The notes beneath the pieces were generated by a model. That model did not search any database. It had not been told where the DNA came from and saw nothing but the letters and a program-made list of their open reading frames with translations. The translations under genes were made by a program, and so were the position numbers. This document shows, in pieces, positions 8,324-18,616 of a DNA stretch of 64,000 bases. The first letter of the stretch is position 1, and the number at the start of each line of letters is the position of its first letter. Source of the stretch: Acidovorax sp. sic0104 (GTDB lineage: Bacteria; Pseudomonadota; Gammaproteobacteria; Burkholderiales; Burkholderiaceae_C); assembly GCF_019219095.1 (NCBI RefSeq), contig NZ_JAHUWH010000006.1:1-64000 (forward strand), read 5' to 3'.

Positions 8324-9412
8324 GTGAACTCTTTGTCCTCTACCGATGCCCCGTCCTCCGACAGGGGGCGTTTTCATTCACTGGACCTGATGTCCACGCT
8401 GGTGGCCGTGCTGCGGGCCGACGGTGCCGTGCAGTTCGCCAATGCAGCGCTAGAGAACACCCTGGGCCTGTCGCGTCGCACGCTCGAGGGTGTCGATTTC
8501 TCCACCTTCTTCACAGATCCCGCGCTGCTTCAGACGGCGCTGGCGGGCGCGGGGGGCAAGGACTTCGCCGCGCTGCGCTACGAGGCGGGCCTCAAGCGTC
8601 TGCACCAGGACCCCGTGCCCGTGCATGTGAGCGTGGCCGATGCAGAGCAGGTGGGCGAAATCCTGGTGGAGCTGTGGCCGCTGGAGCAGCAGGCGCGGCA
8701 GGATCGCGAGGAGCGCCTGCTCGACCAGGCCCAGGCCAACAAGGAACTCATCCGCAATCTGGCGCATGAGATCAAGAACCCGCTGGGCGGCATCCGCGGC
8801 GCGGCCCAGCTCCTGGAGATGGAGCTCGAAAGCCGCGAGCTCACCGAATACACCCAGGTCATCATCCACGAGGCCGACCGCCTGCAAAGCCTGGTGGATC
8901 GGCTGCTGGCGCCGCACCGCCATCCGCACCTGGTGGGCGACGTCAACATCCATGAGGTCTGCGAGCGCGTGCGCTCGCTGGTGCTGGTGGAGTATCCCCA
9001 GGGCTTGAAGGTGCTGCGGGACTACGATACTTCCATTCCCGAGTTCCGGGGCGACCGGGCGCAGCTCATCCAGGCCTTGCTGAACATCGTGCAAAACGGG
9101 GCCCAGGCGCTGACCGAGCGCATCGCGGCGGGCGATGCCGTCATCACGCTGCGCACACGCGTGGCACGACAGGTAACGTTTGGTCGCCAGCGCTACCGGT
9201 TGGCACTGGAATTGCATGTCATCGACAACGGACCGGGTGTACCCGACGCGATCAAGGAGCGGATCTTCTATCCACTGGTGTCGGGTCGAGACGGCGGGTC
9301 GGGACTGGGGCTCACGCTGGCACAAACCTTTGTGCAGCGGCACCATGGGTTGATCGAATGCGACAGCGTACCGGGTCGCACCGACTTCCGCATCCTGATT
9401 CCCTTGCCCTGA
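8324..9412 (+). CDS. ntrB: Nitrogen regulation sensor histidine kinase NtrB (GlnL)
   Basis: 362 residues. An N-terminal PAS domain (about 20-125, LVAVLRADGAVQFANAAL) is followed by a HisKA dimerisation domain with the phospho-acceptor site LAHEIKNPLGGIRGAA and a C-terminal HATPase domain with N box NIVQNGAQAL, G1 DNGPGVP and G2 GSGLGLTLA. There is no membrane segment, as expected for cytoplasmic NtrB, which phosphorylates or dephosphorylates NtrC according to PII. The start is GTG 8324, 26 nt after the preceding stop. ntrC follows after 40 nt. Confidence 0.93.
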   Translation: MNSLSSTDAPSSDRGRFHSLDLMSTLVAVLRADGAVQFANAALENTLGLSRRTLEGVDFSTFFTDPALLQTALAGAGGKDFAALRYEAGLKRLHQDPVPVHVSVADAEQVGEILVELWPLEQQARQDREERLLDQAQANKELIRNLAHEIKNPLGGIRGAAQLLEMELESRELTEYTQVIIHEADRLQSLVDRLLAPHRHPHLVGDVNIHEVCERVRSLVLVEYPQGLKVLRDYDTSIPEFRGDRAQLIQALLNIVQNGAQALTERIAAGDAVITLRTRVARQVTFGRQRYRLALELHVIDNGPGVPDAIKERIFYPLVSGRDGGSGLGLTLAQTFVQRHHGLIECDSVPGRTDFRILIPLP

Positions 9413-9452
9413 GGTCCCAGACACGCAACCACAGGGAAGGTAAGAAAAACAT

Positions 9453-11144
<1,692 letters not shown>

Positions 11145-11149
11145 AATCA

Positions 11150-11198
11150 GCTGCTGGCGCATACTCATAAAGCGCCGGTAGCTATATTTTTTGTAGCA
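11150..11198 (+). repeat. Dispersed intergenic repeat, copy 1 (fullest)
   Basis: GCTGCTGGCGC, 10 nt, AGCGCCGGTAGCTAT, then TTTTTTGTAGC. It contains a central GGCGC/GCGCC dyad and an outer GCTA...TAGC pair. Related copies occur in at least seven other intergenic places in this window. It begins right after the ntrC stop codon and could help end transcription. Confidence 0.6.
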
Positions 11199-11371
11199 CA
11201 TGAGGCCAGCGCAATGTTGGCCGACCGGGCCTGCATTGGCGGACGGGCTCTTCAACGATCCTCCGTACCGCAGGCGGGCGCCGTCCTACATTCAAGCCCT
11301 CCATGGACCGACCCGGGGCACGCGACGTGACTTCAACAATGAATTCACTGTCAACCAACCGGAGAGCTTCT

Positions 11372-12310
11372 ATGTCGGATTTCAATGATGCCAACCGAGA
11401 CCCCTTGACCAATGAACCAGGCTCCCACCCGGTCGGCACCGGCGTGGGTGCTGCCATGGGCGGCGCCGCCGCAGGTGCAGCGGCTGGTGCATTCGGCGGC
11501 CCCGTGGGCGCCGCAGTGGGGGGCGTGGCTGGCGCTGTCGTCGGCGGCCTCGCTGGCAAGGCTGCGGCCGAAGCCGTCAACCCCACGGCAGAAGATGCCT
11601 ACTGGCGAGAAAGCTATGATCGCGAGCCTTACTTCGTGAGCGGCCGCACCTACGACCAGTACCGTCCCGCCTACGAACTGGGCTGGTCCTCGGTGGGCCG
11701 CTACGAAGGCGATTTCGACGCCGTCGAGCCCCGCCTGGCCGATGACTGGCGTGCTCGCCATTCGGACGGACTGGCCTGGACCGATGCGCGTCCTGCGACG
11801 CGTGCGGCCTGGGACCGTGCATCGCGCTACCAGGCCAATGACACGCGTCCCCTGGACGTGGTGGACAACGACGACGTGGTCGACATCCTCAACGACCTGC
11901 TCGAGTCTTCTCGCGATGGTGAATACGGCTTCAAGTCGTGCGCGGAACACGCCAAGTCGCAGCAGCTCAAGACCGTGTTCCAACGCCATGCGCAGGAATG
12001 CGCGGCGGCAGGCGCGGAGCTGGAGCATGAAATCCGCCGACTGGGTGGCGAGCCCGCCTCGGGTGGTACCGTTTCAGGGGCATTGCACCGTGGCTGGGTG
12101 TCTGTGAAGACTGCGCTGTCGATCCAGGACGACAAGGCCGTGCTGGAAGAGTGCGAGCGTGGCGAAGACGCTGCGGTGGCACGCTACCGCAAGGCGCTCA
12201 AGAACTCGCTGCCTGCCCAGGTGCAGTCGCTGGTACAGCGCCAGTCGCAGGGCGCCCAGCGCAATCACGACGAAGTGCGCGCGCTGCGGGATTCGTTCTC
12301 TCGGACCTGA
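11372..12310 (+). CDS. DUF2383 (PA2169-type four-helix bundle) protein with glycine-zipper N terminus
   Basis: 312 residues from ATG 11372 (GGAG at 11361). The N-terminal part (about 20-70) is a Gly/Ala-rich stretch of repeated GAxxGxxxG units (GAAMGGAAAGAAAGAFGGPVG), like a membrane-associating glycine zipper. A middle part rich in Tyr, Asp and Arg follows. The C-terminal 150 residues (DVVDILNDLLESSRDGEYGF; CAEHAKSQQLKTVFQRHAQE) are a ferritin-like four-helix bundle of the DUF2383/PA2169 family, often tied to stress. The combination of both parts in one chain is notable. The function is unknown. Confidence 0.72.
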   Translation: MSDFNDANRDPLTNEPGSHPVGTGVGAAMGGAAAGAAAGAFGGPVGAAVGGVAGAVVGGLAGKAAAEAVNPTAEDAYWRESYDREPYFVSGRTYDQYRPAYELGWSSVGRYEGDFDAVEPRLADDWRARHSDGLAWTDARPATRAAWDRASRYQANDTRPLDVVDNDDVVDILNDLLESSRDGEYGFKSCAEHAKSQQLKTVFQRHAQECAAAGAELEHEIRRLGGEPASGGTVSGALHRGWVSVKTALSIQDDKAVLEECERGEDAAVARYRKALKNSLPAQVQSLVQRQSQGAQRNHDEVRALRDSFSRT

Positions 12311-12439
12311 ACCCGAGCTCTGCCGAGTGTGCTGAAACTCTGCTGAAGCTTGCCGTGGGCGCACGCGGACACTACTCCGCTGCCCGCCGGCTGCGCGCCA
12401 ATCCTGAATCCCGCTGTGGGCTGCAGTTTCGCGCCCAAG

Positions 12440-12471
12440 GCTGCAAGTCTTCCAAGGCTTGCAGCTTTTTT
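12440..12471 (+). terminator. Intrinsic terminator after the DUF2383 gene
   Basis: GCTGCAAG (12440-12447) pairs with CTTGCAGC (12458-12465) across a 10-nt loop, followed by six T. It closes the DUF2383 gene and lies just past the 3' end of the converging xth gene. Confidence 0.82.
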
Positions 12472-12511
12472 CATGGGCGACTGGTCGGCGCGCTATCGTG
12501 GCGCGATCGGA

Positions 12512-13288
12512 TCAAGCCATTGTCAGCACGACAGGGGCGTGGTCGCTGGGCTGCGGGTTCTTGCGCGGCGCCCGGTCCACGGTGCAGGCCGTCACGGTGG
12601 GGCGCAGGGCGTCGCTCACCAGGATGTGGTCGATGCGCAGGCCGCGGTTTTTCTGGAAACCGAGCATGCGGTAGTCCCACCAGGAATAGGTCTTCTCCGG
12701 CTGCTCGAACAGGCGAAAGGTGTCGGTCAACCCCAGGGCAATCAGGTCCTGGAAATGCTGGCGTTCCTCCACCGTGTGGTGGATGGTGTCTTTCAGGCCC
12801 ACGGGGTCGAACGAGTCCCGGTCTTCCGGAGCCACGTTGAAGTCACCCAGCAGAACAAGGCGCGGATGGGCCAGCATCTCCTCGCGCAGCCAGCGGTGCA
12901 GGGCGGCGAGCCACAGCATCTTGTAGGCGAATTTTTCGGTGCCAGGCGCCTGGCCGTTGACGAAGTAGCAGTTCACCACCCGCAGAGCGCCCGCCGGGGT
13001 GTCCAGCGTGGCGGCGATCACGCGGGCCTGCTCGTCCGTGTGGCCAGGAATGTTGCGCACCACGTCGCGCATCGGGTGGCGGCTCAGGATGGCCACGCCG
13101 TTGTACGTCTTTTGCCCAAACGCCACGGCCTCGTAGCCGGCTTCCTTCAATGCATCGTGCGGAAACTTGTCGTCAGTGAGCTTGAGCTCCTGCAGGCCCA
13201 GTGCATCCACGGGATTGGCCTGCAGCCAGGCCAGCACCTGGGGCAGGCGCACGGACAGGGAATTCACGTTCCAAGTGGCTACTTGCAT
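12512..13288 (-). CDS. xth: Exodeoxyribonuclease III
   Basis: 258 residues, close to E. coli Xth (268). Endonuclease/exonuclease/phosphatase-fold motifs are all visible: WNVNSL at the N terminus, LQELKLTDDKFP with the metal-binding Glu, GDFNVAPEDRD, and the C-terminal SDHAPVVL with the catalytic His. The enzyme cleaves at abasic sites and degrades 3' ends during DNA base excision repair. The start MQVATWNVNS at 13288 matches the family start; the open frame continues upstream without family resemblance. Confidence 0.93.
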   Translation of the reverse strand: MQVATWNVNSLSVRLPQVLAWLQANPVDALGLQELKLTDDKFPHDALKEAGYEAVAFGQKTYNGVAILSRHPMRDVVRNIPGHTDEQARVIAATLDTPAGALRVVNCYFVNGQAPGTEKFAYKMLWLAALHRWLREEMLAHPRLVLLGDFNVAPEDRDSFDPVGLKDTIHHTVEERQHFQDLIALGLTDTFRLFEQPEKTYSWWDYRMLGFQKNRGLRIDHILVSDALRPTVTACTVDRAPRKNPQPSDHAPVVLTMA

Positions 13289-13637
13289 GTTTGAAATGAT
13301 GAGTGAAACAAGGGGCATTGTTCTGGGCGGCCATGCGCCCCACGCCCCACGCCCCATGCCCAATTGCGGCTGCGGCTGGAGCGGGAGCATAGGTCACTGG
13401 CACGGTCCGCCAGTCCACATCGTACCCATCTCACAGTCCGTCCACCTGCATGCACCCATGGCGCGGCTTGGCTGACAGCTCTTCAGATAGACCAGGGGCC
13501 GCGCACCAGCCGTTTCCGGAAGGCTCTTGAACCATGGCGAACTGAGGGCTTTCACCTTGCCAGCTGCGGGAGTTTGTCCGACTTTCGCACAACGTCCCCC
13601 GGTGGAGACTGCAGGCCTGTTCCTGATGGAGAGGTCC
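13289..13637. other. Intergenic stretch without a recognised gene
   Basis: About 350 nt between the divergent xth and the small peptide gene. It contains a short CGCCCCA tandem run (near 13333-13358) and otherwise nothing I can assign. Short open frames here lack ribosome-binding sites and family resemblance. Promoters for both flanking genes are expected in it but none is clear. Confidence 0.4.
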
Positions 13638-13919
13638 ATGCGAGTCAATCATCCGCAGACGCTGGCCCTGGTGCTGGCGGTGGCCGTTTCTGCCGTGGCC
13701 GCCCAGGGAGTCAACACGCCTGCCGTGGTGCCGGGCCTGCGGCCCGCACAGGTGCCTGCTTCTGCGCCTGTGCAGACGCCAGCTCAGACACCGTCACCCC
13801 CTCCCACACAAACGCCGGCACAAACCCCTGCACCGCCCCCGGCGCTCACGCCGTCCCAGACACCAGAACCAGAGCCGTCTCAAACTCCGGCGCAGACGCC
13901 GGGCCCGCTGTCGCAATAG
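13638..13919 (+). CDS. Small secreted Pro/Thr/Gln-rich repeat protein
   Basis: 93 residues from ATG 13638, with GGAG 6 nt upstream. Residues 1-22 form a signal peptide (NHPQTLALVLAVAVSAVAAQG). The mature part is almost wholly low-complexity, with repeated QTPAQTP, SPPPTQTP and PPPALTPSQTP units and no cysteine. Such a chain would be extended and disordered in the periplasm or envelope. I do not recognise a family. The clear signal peptide and single uninterrupted frame support a real gene; the biased composition is a reason for caution. Confidence 0.5.
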   Translation: MRVNHPQTLALVLAVAVSAVAAQGVNTPAVVPGLRPAQVPASAPVQTPAQTPSPPPTQTPAQTPAPPPALTPSQTPEPEPSQTPAQTPGPLSQ

Positions 13920-13980
13920 CTTGCACCGCCGCTGCGAGCGGGCTTGCGGATGGGCGGTTCAGCATCGCAGCGGCGACGGC

Positions 13981-14469
13981 TCAGGCTGCTCGCACGTAGC
14001 TCACAAAGCTGAATGGCAGCCCATTGGCGCCCAGGTGTTCGCTGCGTTGCGACGCCACCCACTCGTCGCCCAGAACCGGCGCGTGGGCATCGCCCTCGAA
14101 ATCGCGGCCGATCTCGGTCACTTCCAGCCGGTCGGCCAGGGGCAGGGCGTCGGCGTAGATTTGTGCGCCGCCGATGACCCACACCGTCTGCCCCGCATCG
14201 CATTGCGCCAATGCTTCGGGCAGGCTGCCTGCACGCCGCGCGCCCTCGGCCTGCCAGTCCGCCTGCCGCGTGATCACGATGTTGGTTCGCCCGGGCAGGG
14301 GTCGAAATCGCGGGGGCAGCGAGTCCCAGGTCTTGCGGCCCATCACCACCGGGCAGCCCTGCGTGAGCTGCTTGAAATGCGCCATGTCCTCGGGCAGGTG
14401 CCAGGGCAGGGCGTTGTCCTTGCCGATGATGCCGTTGGCTGCGCGGGCATAGATGAGGTGCAGGGGCAT
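13981..14469 (-). CDS. folA: Dihydrofolate reductase
   Basis: 162 residues. The N terminus HLIYARAANGIIGKDNALPWHLPED is the DHFR signature (split here: LIYARAANGIIGKDN and LPWHLPED), followed by VVMGRKTWDSLP and VIGGAQIYADAL for NADPH binding. It reduces dihydrofolate to tetrahydrofolate, which regenerates the cofactor oxidised by thymidylate synthase. ATG 14469 matches the family start. It is the last gene of a thyA-DUF4337-folA run on the minus strand, 23 nt after the DUF4337 gene. Confidence 0.95.
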   Translation of the reverse strand: MPLHLIYARAANGIIGKDNALPWHLPEDMAHFKQLTQGCPVVMGRKTWDSLPPRFRPLPGRTNIVITRQADWQAEGARRAGSLPEALAQCDAGQTVWVIGGAQIYADALPLADRLEVTEIGRDFEGDAHAPVLGDEWVASQRSEHLGANGLPFSFVSYVRAA

Positions 14470-14492
14470 GGCAGGGGAGCTCCTTCGCGAGT

Positions 14493-15107
14493 TCAGATGT
14501 GCAGGGCGGCCGCCACGCCAACGCCCAAGCCCACGGCGGCCACGCCGTACATGCCGTACTCCAGCCACTTCTTCTTGGTCAGCAGGGCGATGGCCGCGAG
14601 GGCAATGGCCACCTGCAGCGCGGTGGTGGCCTGCGCCCAGCGGTGATGCTGGTGCATCTGCATTTCGCTCTTGCGGTCGAACTCGTGCGAATCGGCCTCC
14701 AGCTTCTCGGCCACGACCTTGATCTCGTTCTTTTCGGTCTCGTAGCGCTCCACCTTGGTCTGGTAGCCTGCCTTGCGGTCGTCCGGAGCCAGGTCGCGGG
14801 CCAGCTCGGCCAGGGACTGCTTGGTGCTCTTGGACTGGAAGTAATTCCACTGGTTGGAGGCCTCGGTTTTCTTGATGGCCGCGTCGTTCTTGAGCAGGCC
14901 CGCATTGGCCTGCGTGGCACCGCCCATGTACGAGAAGATCGCTCCCACCGTGGCCACGATGGCGGTGAACATCGCGATCTTGTTCATCGATGAACTGCCG
15001 CTGCCGTGGTCCGCGCCGTGCTCGGCCGTGTGCTGGTCGTGGCCTTGGGCGGCATGCTCGACCGCGTGGTCGTGAGGCCCGTGTACGTGAAATCCGCCGG
15101 AAGACAT
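14493..15107 (-). CDS. DUF4337 domain membrane protein with His-rich N terminus
   Basis: 204 residues. The first 40 are rich in His (HVHGPHDHAVEHAAQGHDQH, then HTAEHGADHG), a possible metal-binding tail. A membrane helix follows (IAMFTAIVATVGAIFSYMGG), then a charged helical region (about 75-155) and two C-terminal helices (TTALQVAIALAAIALL; YGMYGVAAVGLGVGVAAAL). This is the DUF4337 architecture. It sits between thyA and folA in the same direction, 23 nt before folA and 114 nt after thyA. No function is established. Confidence 0.78.
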   Translation of the reverse strand: MSSGGFHVHGPHDHAVEHAAQGHDQHTAEHGADHGSGSSSMNKIAMFTAIVATVGAIFSYMGGATQANAGLLKNDAAIKKTEASNQWNYFQSKSTKQSLAELARDLAPDDRKAGYQTKVERYETEKNEIKVVAEKLEADSHEFDRKSEMQMHQHHRWAQATTALQVAIALAAIALLTKKKWLEYGMYGVAAVGLGVGVAAALHI

Positions 15108-15221
15108 GGTGAGAAGTGCCCGTGGTAGTTGTGGTGATTTTTGGGGAGGTGGGGCTGCGCTGCGCCTTGTCTGCGGACGCGGCCCGGGTGTTTGTTCAGC
15201 CCATCGCAGAGCGCCGCGTGG

Positions 15222-16061
15222 TCAGACCGCGACCGGAGCCTTGATGGCGGGGTGGCACTGGTAGTCCACCACCTCGAAGTCTTCGAACTGGTAGTCGAAG
15301 ATGCTGTCAGGCCGGCGCTTGATGTTCAGAACTGGATACGGGTAGGGCGTGCGCGCCAGTTGGGTCTGCACCTGCTCGTGGTGGTTGCTGTAGATATGGC
15401 AGTCGCCGCCGGTCCAGATGAAATCGCCCACGTCCAGGTCGCATTGCTGCGCGACCATATGGGTGAGCAGGGCGTAGCTGGCGATGTTGAACGGCACGCC
15501 CAGGAAGATGTCGGCGCTGCGCTGGTAGAGCTGGCACGACAGCGTGCCACGTCCGCCAGGCTCCTGCGCGGGCGCCACATAGAACTGGAAGAACGCGTGG
15601 CAGGGCATCAGCGCCATCTTGTTCAGCTCCGCCACGTTCCAGGCGCTCACGATGATGCGCCGCGAATCGGGGTTGGTCCTGAGCGTCTTGATCACGTCGC
15701 TGATCTGGTCGATGTGCCCGCCGTCCGGTGTGGGCCAACTGCGCCACTGCACGCCGTAGACCGGGCCCAGGTCGCCATCCTCGCGCGCCCACTCGTCCCA
15801 GATGGTGACGCCGCGTTCTTTCAGCCAGTTGTTGTTGCTGGATCCCGTGAGAAACCACAGCAGCTCCTGGATGATGGAGCGCAGGTGCACCTTCTTGGTG
15901 GTGACCAGCGGAAAGCCTTCCTTCAGGTCAAAGCGCATCTGGTGCCCGAACACGCTGCGGGTGCCGGTGCCGGTGCGGTCTGACTTCTCCACGCCTTGCG
16001 TGAACACATGGCGCATGAAGTCTTCGTATTGCGAGCGGACGGGGCGGGCGTGTTCTGTCAT
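15222..16061 (-). CDS. thyA: Thymidylate synthase
   Basis: 279 residues. Methylates dUMP to dTMP using methylenetetrahydrofolate. The active-site cysteine lies in [25 protein letters not shown] and [18 protein letters not shown] segments (here [18 protein letters not shown]) and the C-terminal [13 protein letters not shown] end are typical. Length is normal for the class. First gene of the folate unit that continues with DUF4337 and folA on the minus strand. Confidence 0.96.
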   Translation of the reverse strand: MTEHARPVRSQYEDFMRHVFTQGVEKSDRTGTGTRSVFGHQMRFDLKEGFPLVTTKKVHLRSIIQELLWFLTGSSNNNWLKERGVTIWDEWAREDGDLGPVYGVQWRSWPTPDGGHIDQISDVIKTLRTNPDSRRIIVSAWNVAELNKMALMPCHAFFQFYVAPAQEPGGRGTLSCQLYQRSADIFLGVPFNIASYALLTHMVAQQCDLDVGDFIWTGGDCHIYSNHHEQVQTQLARTPYPYPVLNIKRRPDSIFDYQFEDFEVVDYQCHPAIKAPVAV

Positions 16062-16162
16062 GGCGGTGGGAAGGCGAAACCGCCGATTTTAGAGGGAGCC
16101 CGCGGCTGGCGCTGAACCGGCTAAGCTCGCACACCCTTTCCCACGCTGCCTCTTTCAGAAAG

Positions 16163-16705
16163 ATGTCTCCGATCATGCGCCAGGTTCCCCCTGCCTCCTT
16201 GTGCCGCGCCGCGCTGGCCGCTCTTGTGTTGTCAATGCTGTTGCCGGGCTGCGGGGGCACCGCGCCCACGGCGCCGACAGCGCCCGCAGCGCCGCGCACC
16301 ACTGCGCGCCCTGTGCCCACCGTCGCGGCTTCGGCGCCGGCCACCCCCTGGGCGCACCTGCAGACCCAGGTGGGCAACTACCCCGTCGTCGGTGCGGATT
16401 TCCTGCGCGCCGGTCCTCTGGCCGAGCGGCTGCGCGGGCTGCTCGGACTCACCAACTACAACATCCTGCTGCAGAACCTGCAGGTGAGCGGCCCGCTGAG
16501 GCAGGATGGCTCCATGCTCTACATCACCGGCAACCGGCCCCACGAAGGCGGTTCGGAGGCCGCCGCCATCGTGGTCCACGCCAACCCCGACACCGTGCGT
16601 GTGTGGCTGCTGACCGGCGGGGAGGAATGGGACGTGCAGGACCAGGGCACCCCCAAGGCGCTGCCTGCCGATGTCGCCAGGATGATGGACAACGCAGCGC
16701 GCTGA
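16163..16705 (+). CDS. Putative lipoprotein
   Basis: 180 residues from ATG 16163, or 176 from ATG 16175; neither has an ideal ribosome-binding site. A signal sequence (AALAALVLSMLLPGC) ends in a lipobox whose Cys is residue 30 (or 26). An Ala/Pro/Thr-rich linker leads into a compact domain (HLQTQVGNYPVVGADFL, YNILLQNLQVSGPL, NPDTVRVWLLTGGEEWDVQ). I do not recognise the fold. It lies just upstream of the iron-signalling block but ends before its Fur box. Confidence 0.65.
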   Translation: MSPIMRQVPPASLCRAALAALVLSMLLPGCGGTAPTAPTAPAAPRTTARPVPTVAASAPATPWAHLQTQVGNYPVVGADFLRAGPLAERLRGLLGLTNYNILLQNLQVSGPLRQDGSMLYITGNRPHEGGSEAAAIVVHANPDTVRVWLLTGGEEWDVQDQGTPKALPADVARMMDNAAR

Positions 16706-16751
16706 GCATGCGCTCCGGGCGGGGCCGGGCTGCAGTGCGGATGTATTTTCT

Positions 16752-16770
16752 ATAATCGAGAATCATTCTC
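16752..16770 (+). promoter_or_regulatory. Putative Fur box before the FecI-like sigma factor gene
   Basis: The 13-bp inverted repeat GAGAATCATTCTC lies in the 19-bp window 16752-16770. It agrees with the Fur consensus best in its right half (GATAATCATTATC-like). A TATAAT hexamer at 16751-16756 overlaps its left edge, so bound Fur would block the promoter of the sigma factor gene 18 nt downstream. Confidence 0.72.
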
Positions 16771-16787
16771 AAAAAGGCCGCCACGCC

Positions 16788-17300
16788 ATGCCTGCCGTTC
16801 ATCCCCTGCACGCGCTCTACAGCCACCACCACGGTTGGCTGCAGTCCTGGCTGCGCCGGCGGCTGGGCTGTGTCGACGATGCCGCGGACCTCGCGCAGGA
16901 CACCTTCGTGCGCCTGCTCGCGCGCCCGCAGGCCGTGGCACCCGAGGCGATGCGCGAGCCGCGCGCCTACCTGACCACGGTGGCACGCGGCCTGCTGGTG
17001 GACTTCTGGCGCAGGGGGGAGCTGGAGCGGGCTTATCTGGCAGACCTGGCCCTGCAGCCCCAGGTGCTGCAGCCATCTCCCGAAGAGCGACTGGCCGCCG
17101 TGCAGATGCTGCAGGCTGTGGACACGCTGCTGCAGGGCATGACGCCCAAGACACGCGCAGCGTGGCTCATGAACCGGCTCGACGGCCTCACCCATGCAGA
17201 GATTGCCGCGCAGTTGAAGGTGTCTGTGCCCCGCGTGCGCCAGTACCTGGCCAACGCCATGCGCCACGCCTACCACCTGCGTTTTGGCGGCGCCGCGTGA
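16788..17300 (+). CDS. fecI: ECF sigma factor, FecI family
   Basis: 170 residues with sigma-70 region 2 (LGCVDDAADLAQDTFVRLL) and region 4 helix-turn-helix (LTHAEIAAQLKVSVPRVRQY). The N terminus HPLHALYSHHHGWLQSWL is typical of the FecI iron-starvation group. These factors direct polymerase to the promoter of a TonB receptor gene once released by the FecR partner. Its stop overlaps the GTG start of the fecR-like gene (GTGA). A Fur box upstream suggests repression by iron. Confidence 0.9.
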   Translation: MPAVHPLHALYSHHHGWLQSWLRRRLGCVDDAADLAQDTFVRLLARPQAVAPEAMREPRAYLTTVARGLLVDFWRRGELERAYLADLALQPQVLQPSPEERLAAVQMLQAVDTLLQGMTPKTRAAWLMNRLDGLTHAEIAAQLKVSVPRVRQYLANAMRHAYHLRFGGAA

Positions 17301-18361
17301 GTGCAGCCTGGTCCACGGGTGGCCCGTCAGGCGGTGCGGGTGATGACCGCCCCGTGCCGCCAGCCGTGCTGGAGGCGGCCATCGCCTGGCAACTGCGCCA
17401 GGGAGAGGGCGCCGCTTCAGCGGCGGATGCCCAAGCCCTTGCCGGCTGGCTGGCCGAACATCCCGACCACGCCCGCGCCTGGCGCCAGCTGGGCGACATC
17501 GACCGGCACCTGGCCCGTGCCGCCGCAGGGCCGGGCGCGCGCGCAGCCTTGTTGCACCCGCACCGGCGGCGCTCCGCCCGTGTGACCGGCGCCGTGCTGG
17601 GCATGGCGCTGGCCGCGGCATGCGGCGTGCTGGTGCTGGACCGCTACCAGCCAGTGGGCCACCTTCTGGCCGACCACCGCACCGCCACCGGCGAGCGCCG
17701 CACCATCGTGCTGCCCGATCAGACCGTGCTGTACCTGAACACCCGCAGTGCAGTGGACGTCGCGTTCAGCAAGGACCAGCGCGCGATCCACCTGCGCGCA
17801 GGCGAAGTCGCCGTGGAAACCAGCCATGCCGACCCGGCCGAGCAGCGCCCGTTCGTCGTGCTGACCGAAGACGGCAGCCTGCGAGCCCTGGGCACCCGCT
17901 TCACCGTGCGGCGCTGGCCGCAGGCGGGCGATGAGCGCTCGGCCGGCCAGGGCGGCACCGAGGTCTCTGTCACCCAGTCGGCCGTCGCGGCCCGCCCGGC
18001 AAGCTGTGCCGTGGCCGCGTCAGAGCCGTGTGCCGCCGAGCGCATCGTCCCGGCCGGCCAGGGTGCGCTTCTGGCGAATGGGCGGGTGGACCGCTGGGCG
18101 GCCCCGCCCGACGCCGACGCCTGGAAGGACGGCATGCTGGTGGTGGACAACCAGCCTCTCCACGAGGTGGTGGCCACGCTCGCGCGCTACCGCGTCGGCC
18201 ACTTGGGAGTGGACCCTCGTGTGGCCGGGCTGCGCGTGACGGGCACGCTGCCCCTGGCAGACACCGACCAGGCTCTGCTGGCGCTCACCGCTGCCGTGCC
18301 GGTGGAGGTGGCTTTTACCACCCGCGGGTGGGTCACCCTGGAGCCTCGCACCGCTCCATGA
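17297..18361 (+). CDS. fecR: FecR-family anti-sigma factor / transmembrane signal relay
   Basis: 354 residues from GTG 17297, which overlaps the fecI stop. A cytoplasmic DUF4880-type N-terminal part (AIAWQLRQGEG...ALAGWLAEHPDHARAW) contacts the sigma factor. One membrane helix follows (VTGAVLGMALAAACGVLVL), then a periplasmic FecR domain (TATGERRTIVLPDQTVLYLN; AGEVAVET; RALGTRFTV) and a C-terminal STN-like region (LHEVVATLARYRVGHLGVD) that can meet the receptor. It relays the receptor signal and holds or activates FecI. The TonB receptor gene lies 255 nt downstream. Confidence 0.88.
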   Translation: MSAAWSTGGPSGGAGDDRPVPPAVLEAAIAWQLRQGEGAASAADAQALAGWLAEHPDHARAWRQLGDIDRHLARAAAGPGARAALLHPHRRRSARVTGAVLGMALAAACGVLVLDRYQPVGHLLADHRTATGERRTIVLPDQTVLYLNTRSAVDVAFSKDQRAIHLRAGEVAVETSHADPAEQRPFVVLTEDGSLRALGTRFTVRRWPQAGDERSAGQGGTEVSVTQSAVAARPASCAVAASEPCAAERIVPAGQGALLANGRVDRWAAPPDADAWKDGMLVVDNQPLHEVVATLARYRVGHLGVDPRVAGLRVTGTLPLADTDQALLALTAAVPVEVAFTTRGWVTLEPRTAP

Positions 18362-18380
18362 CGCAAAAATCATGAGGAAA

Positions 18381-18436
18381 ACAGGCGCTGGGGCAGGATG
18401 GGAAAGCGCCAGATGCTATGAAAAAAGGAGTGATGC
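18381..18436 (+). repeat. Dispersed intergenic repeat, copy 7 (divergent)
   Basis: Contains AGGCGCTGG, a 10-nt gap, GAAAGCGCCAGATGCTAT and a following A-rich stretch, matching the order of the other copies (GGCGC / AAGCGCC / GCTAT). It lies between the fecR-like gene and the TonB receptor gene. Confidence 0.45.
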
Positions 18437-18616
18437 GCAGTGGTGCTGCGCAGGCACTTGGCGGTGTGCTCCCAGCCAACTTCCACCAGCCGGCGCCCTT
18501 CGGCATTTTTTGCAGGCCCCCTCTCATTTTTTGGGGCTCGTTCGGCAATCAGACAGAGACCGTGCCATTGGCGCGGCGTCCTCACCTTCTGATGTGACCG
18601 TTACGGAGCCTGATCC

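Noticed and set aside
17620..17934. Alternative-frame proteins within the fecR-like gene
   Set aside because: Arg/Pro/Gly-rich shadows of the real frame with no starts supported by ribosome-binding sites.
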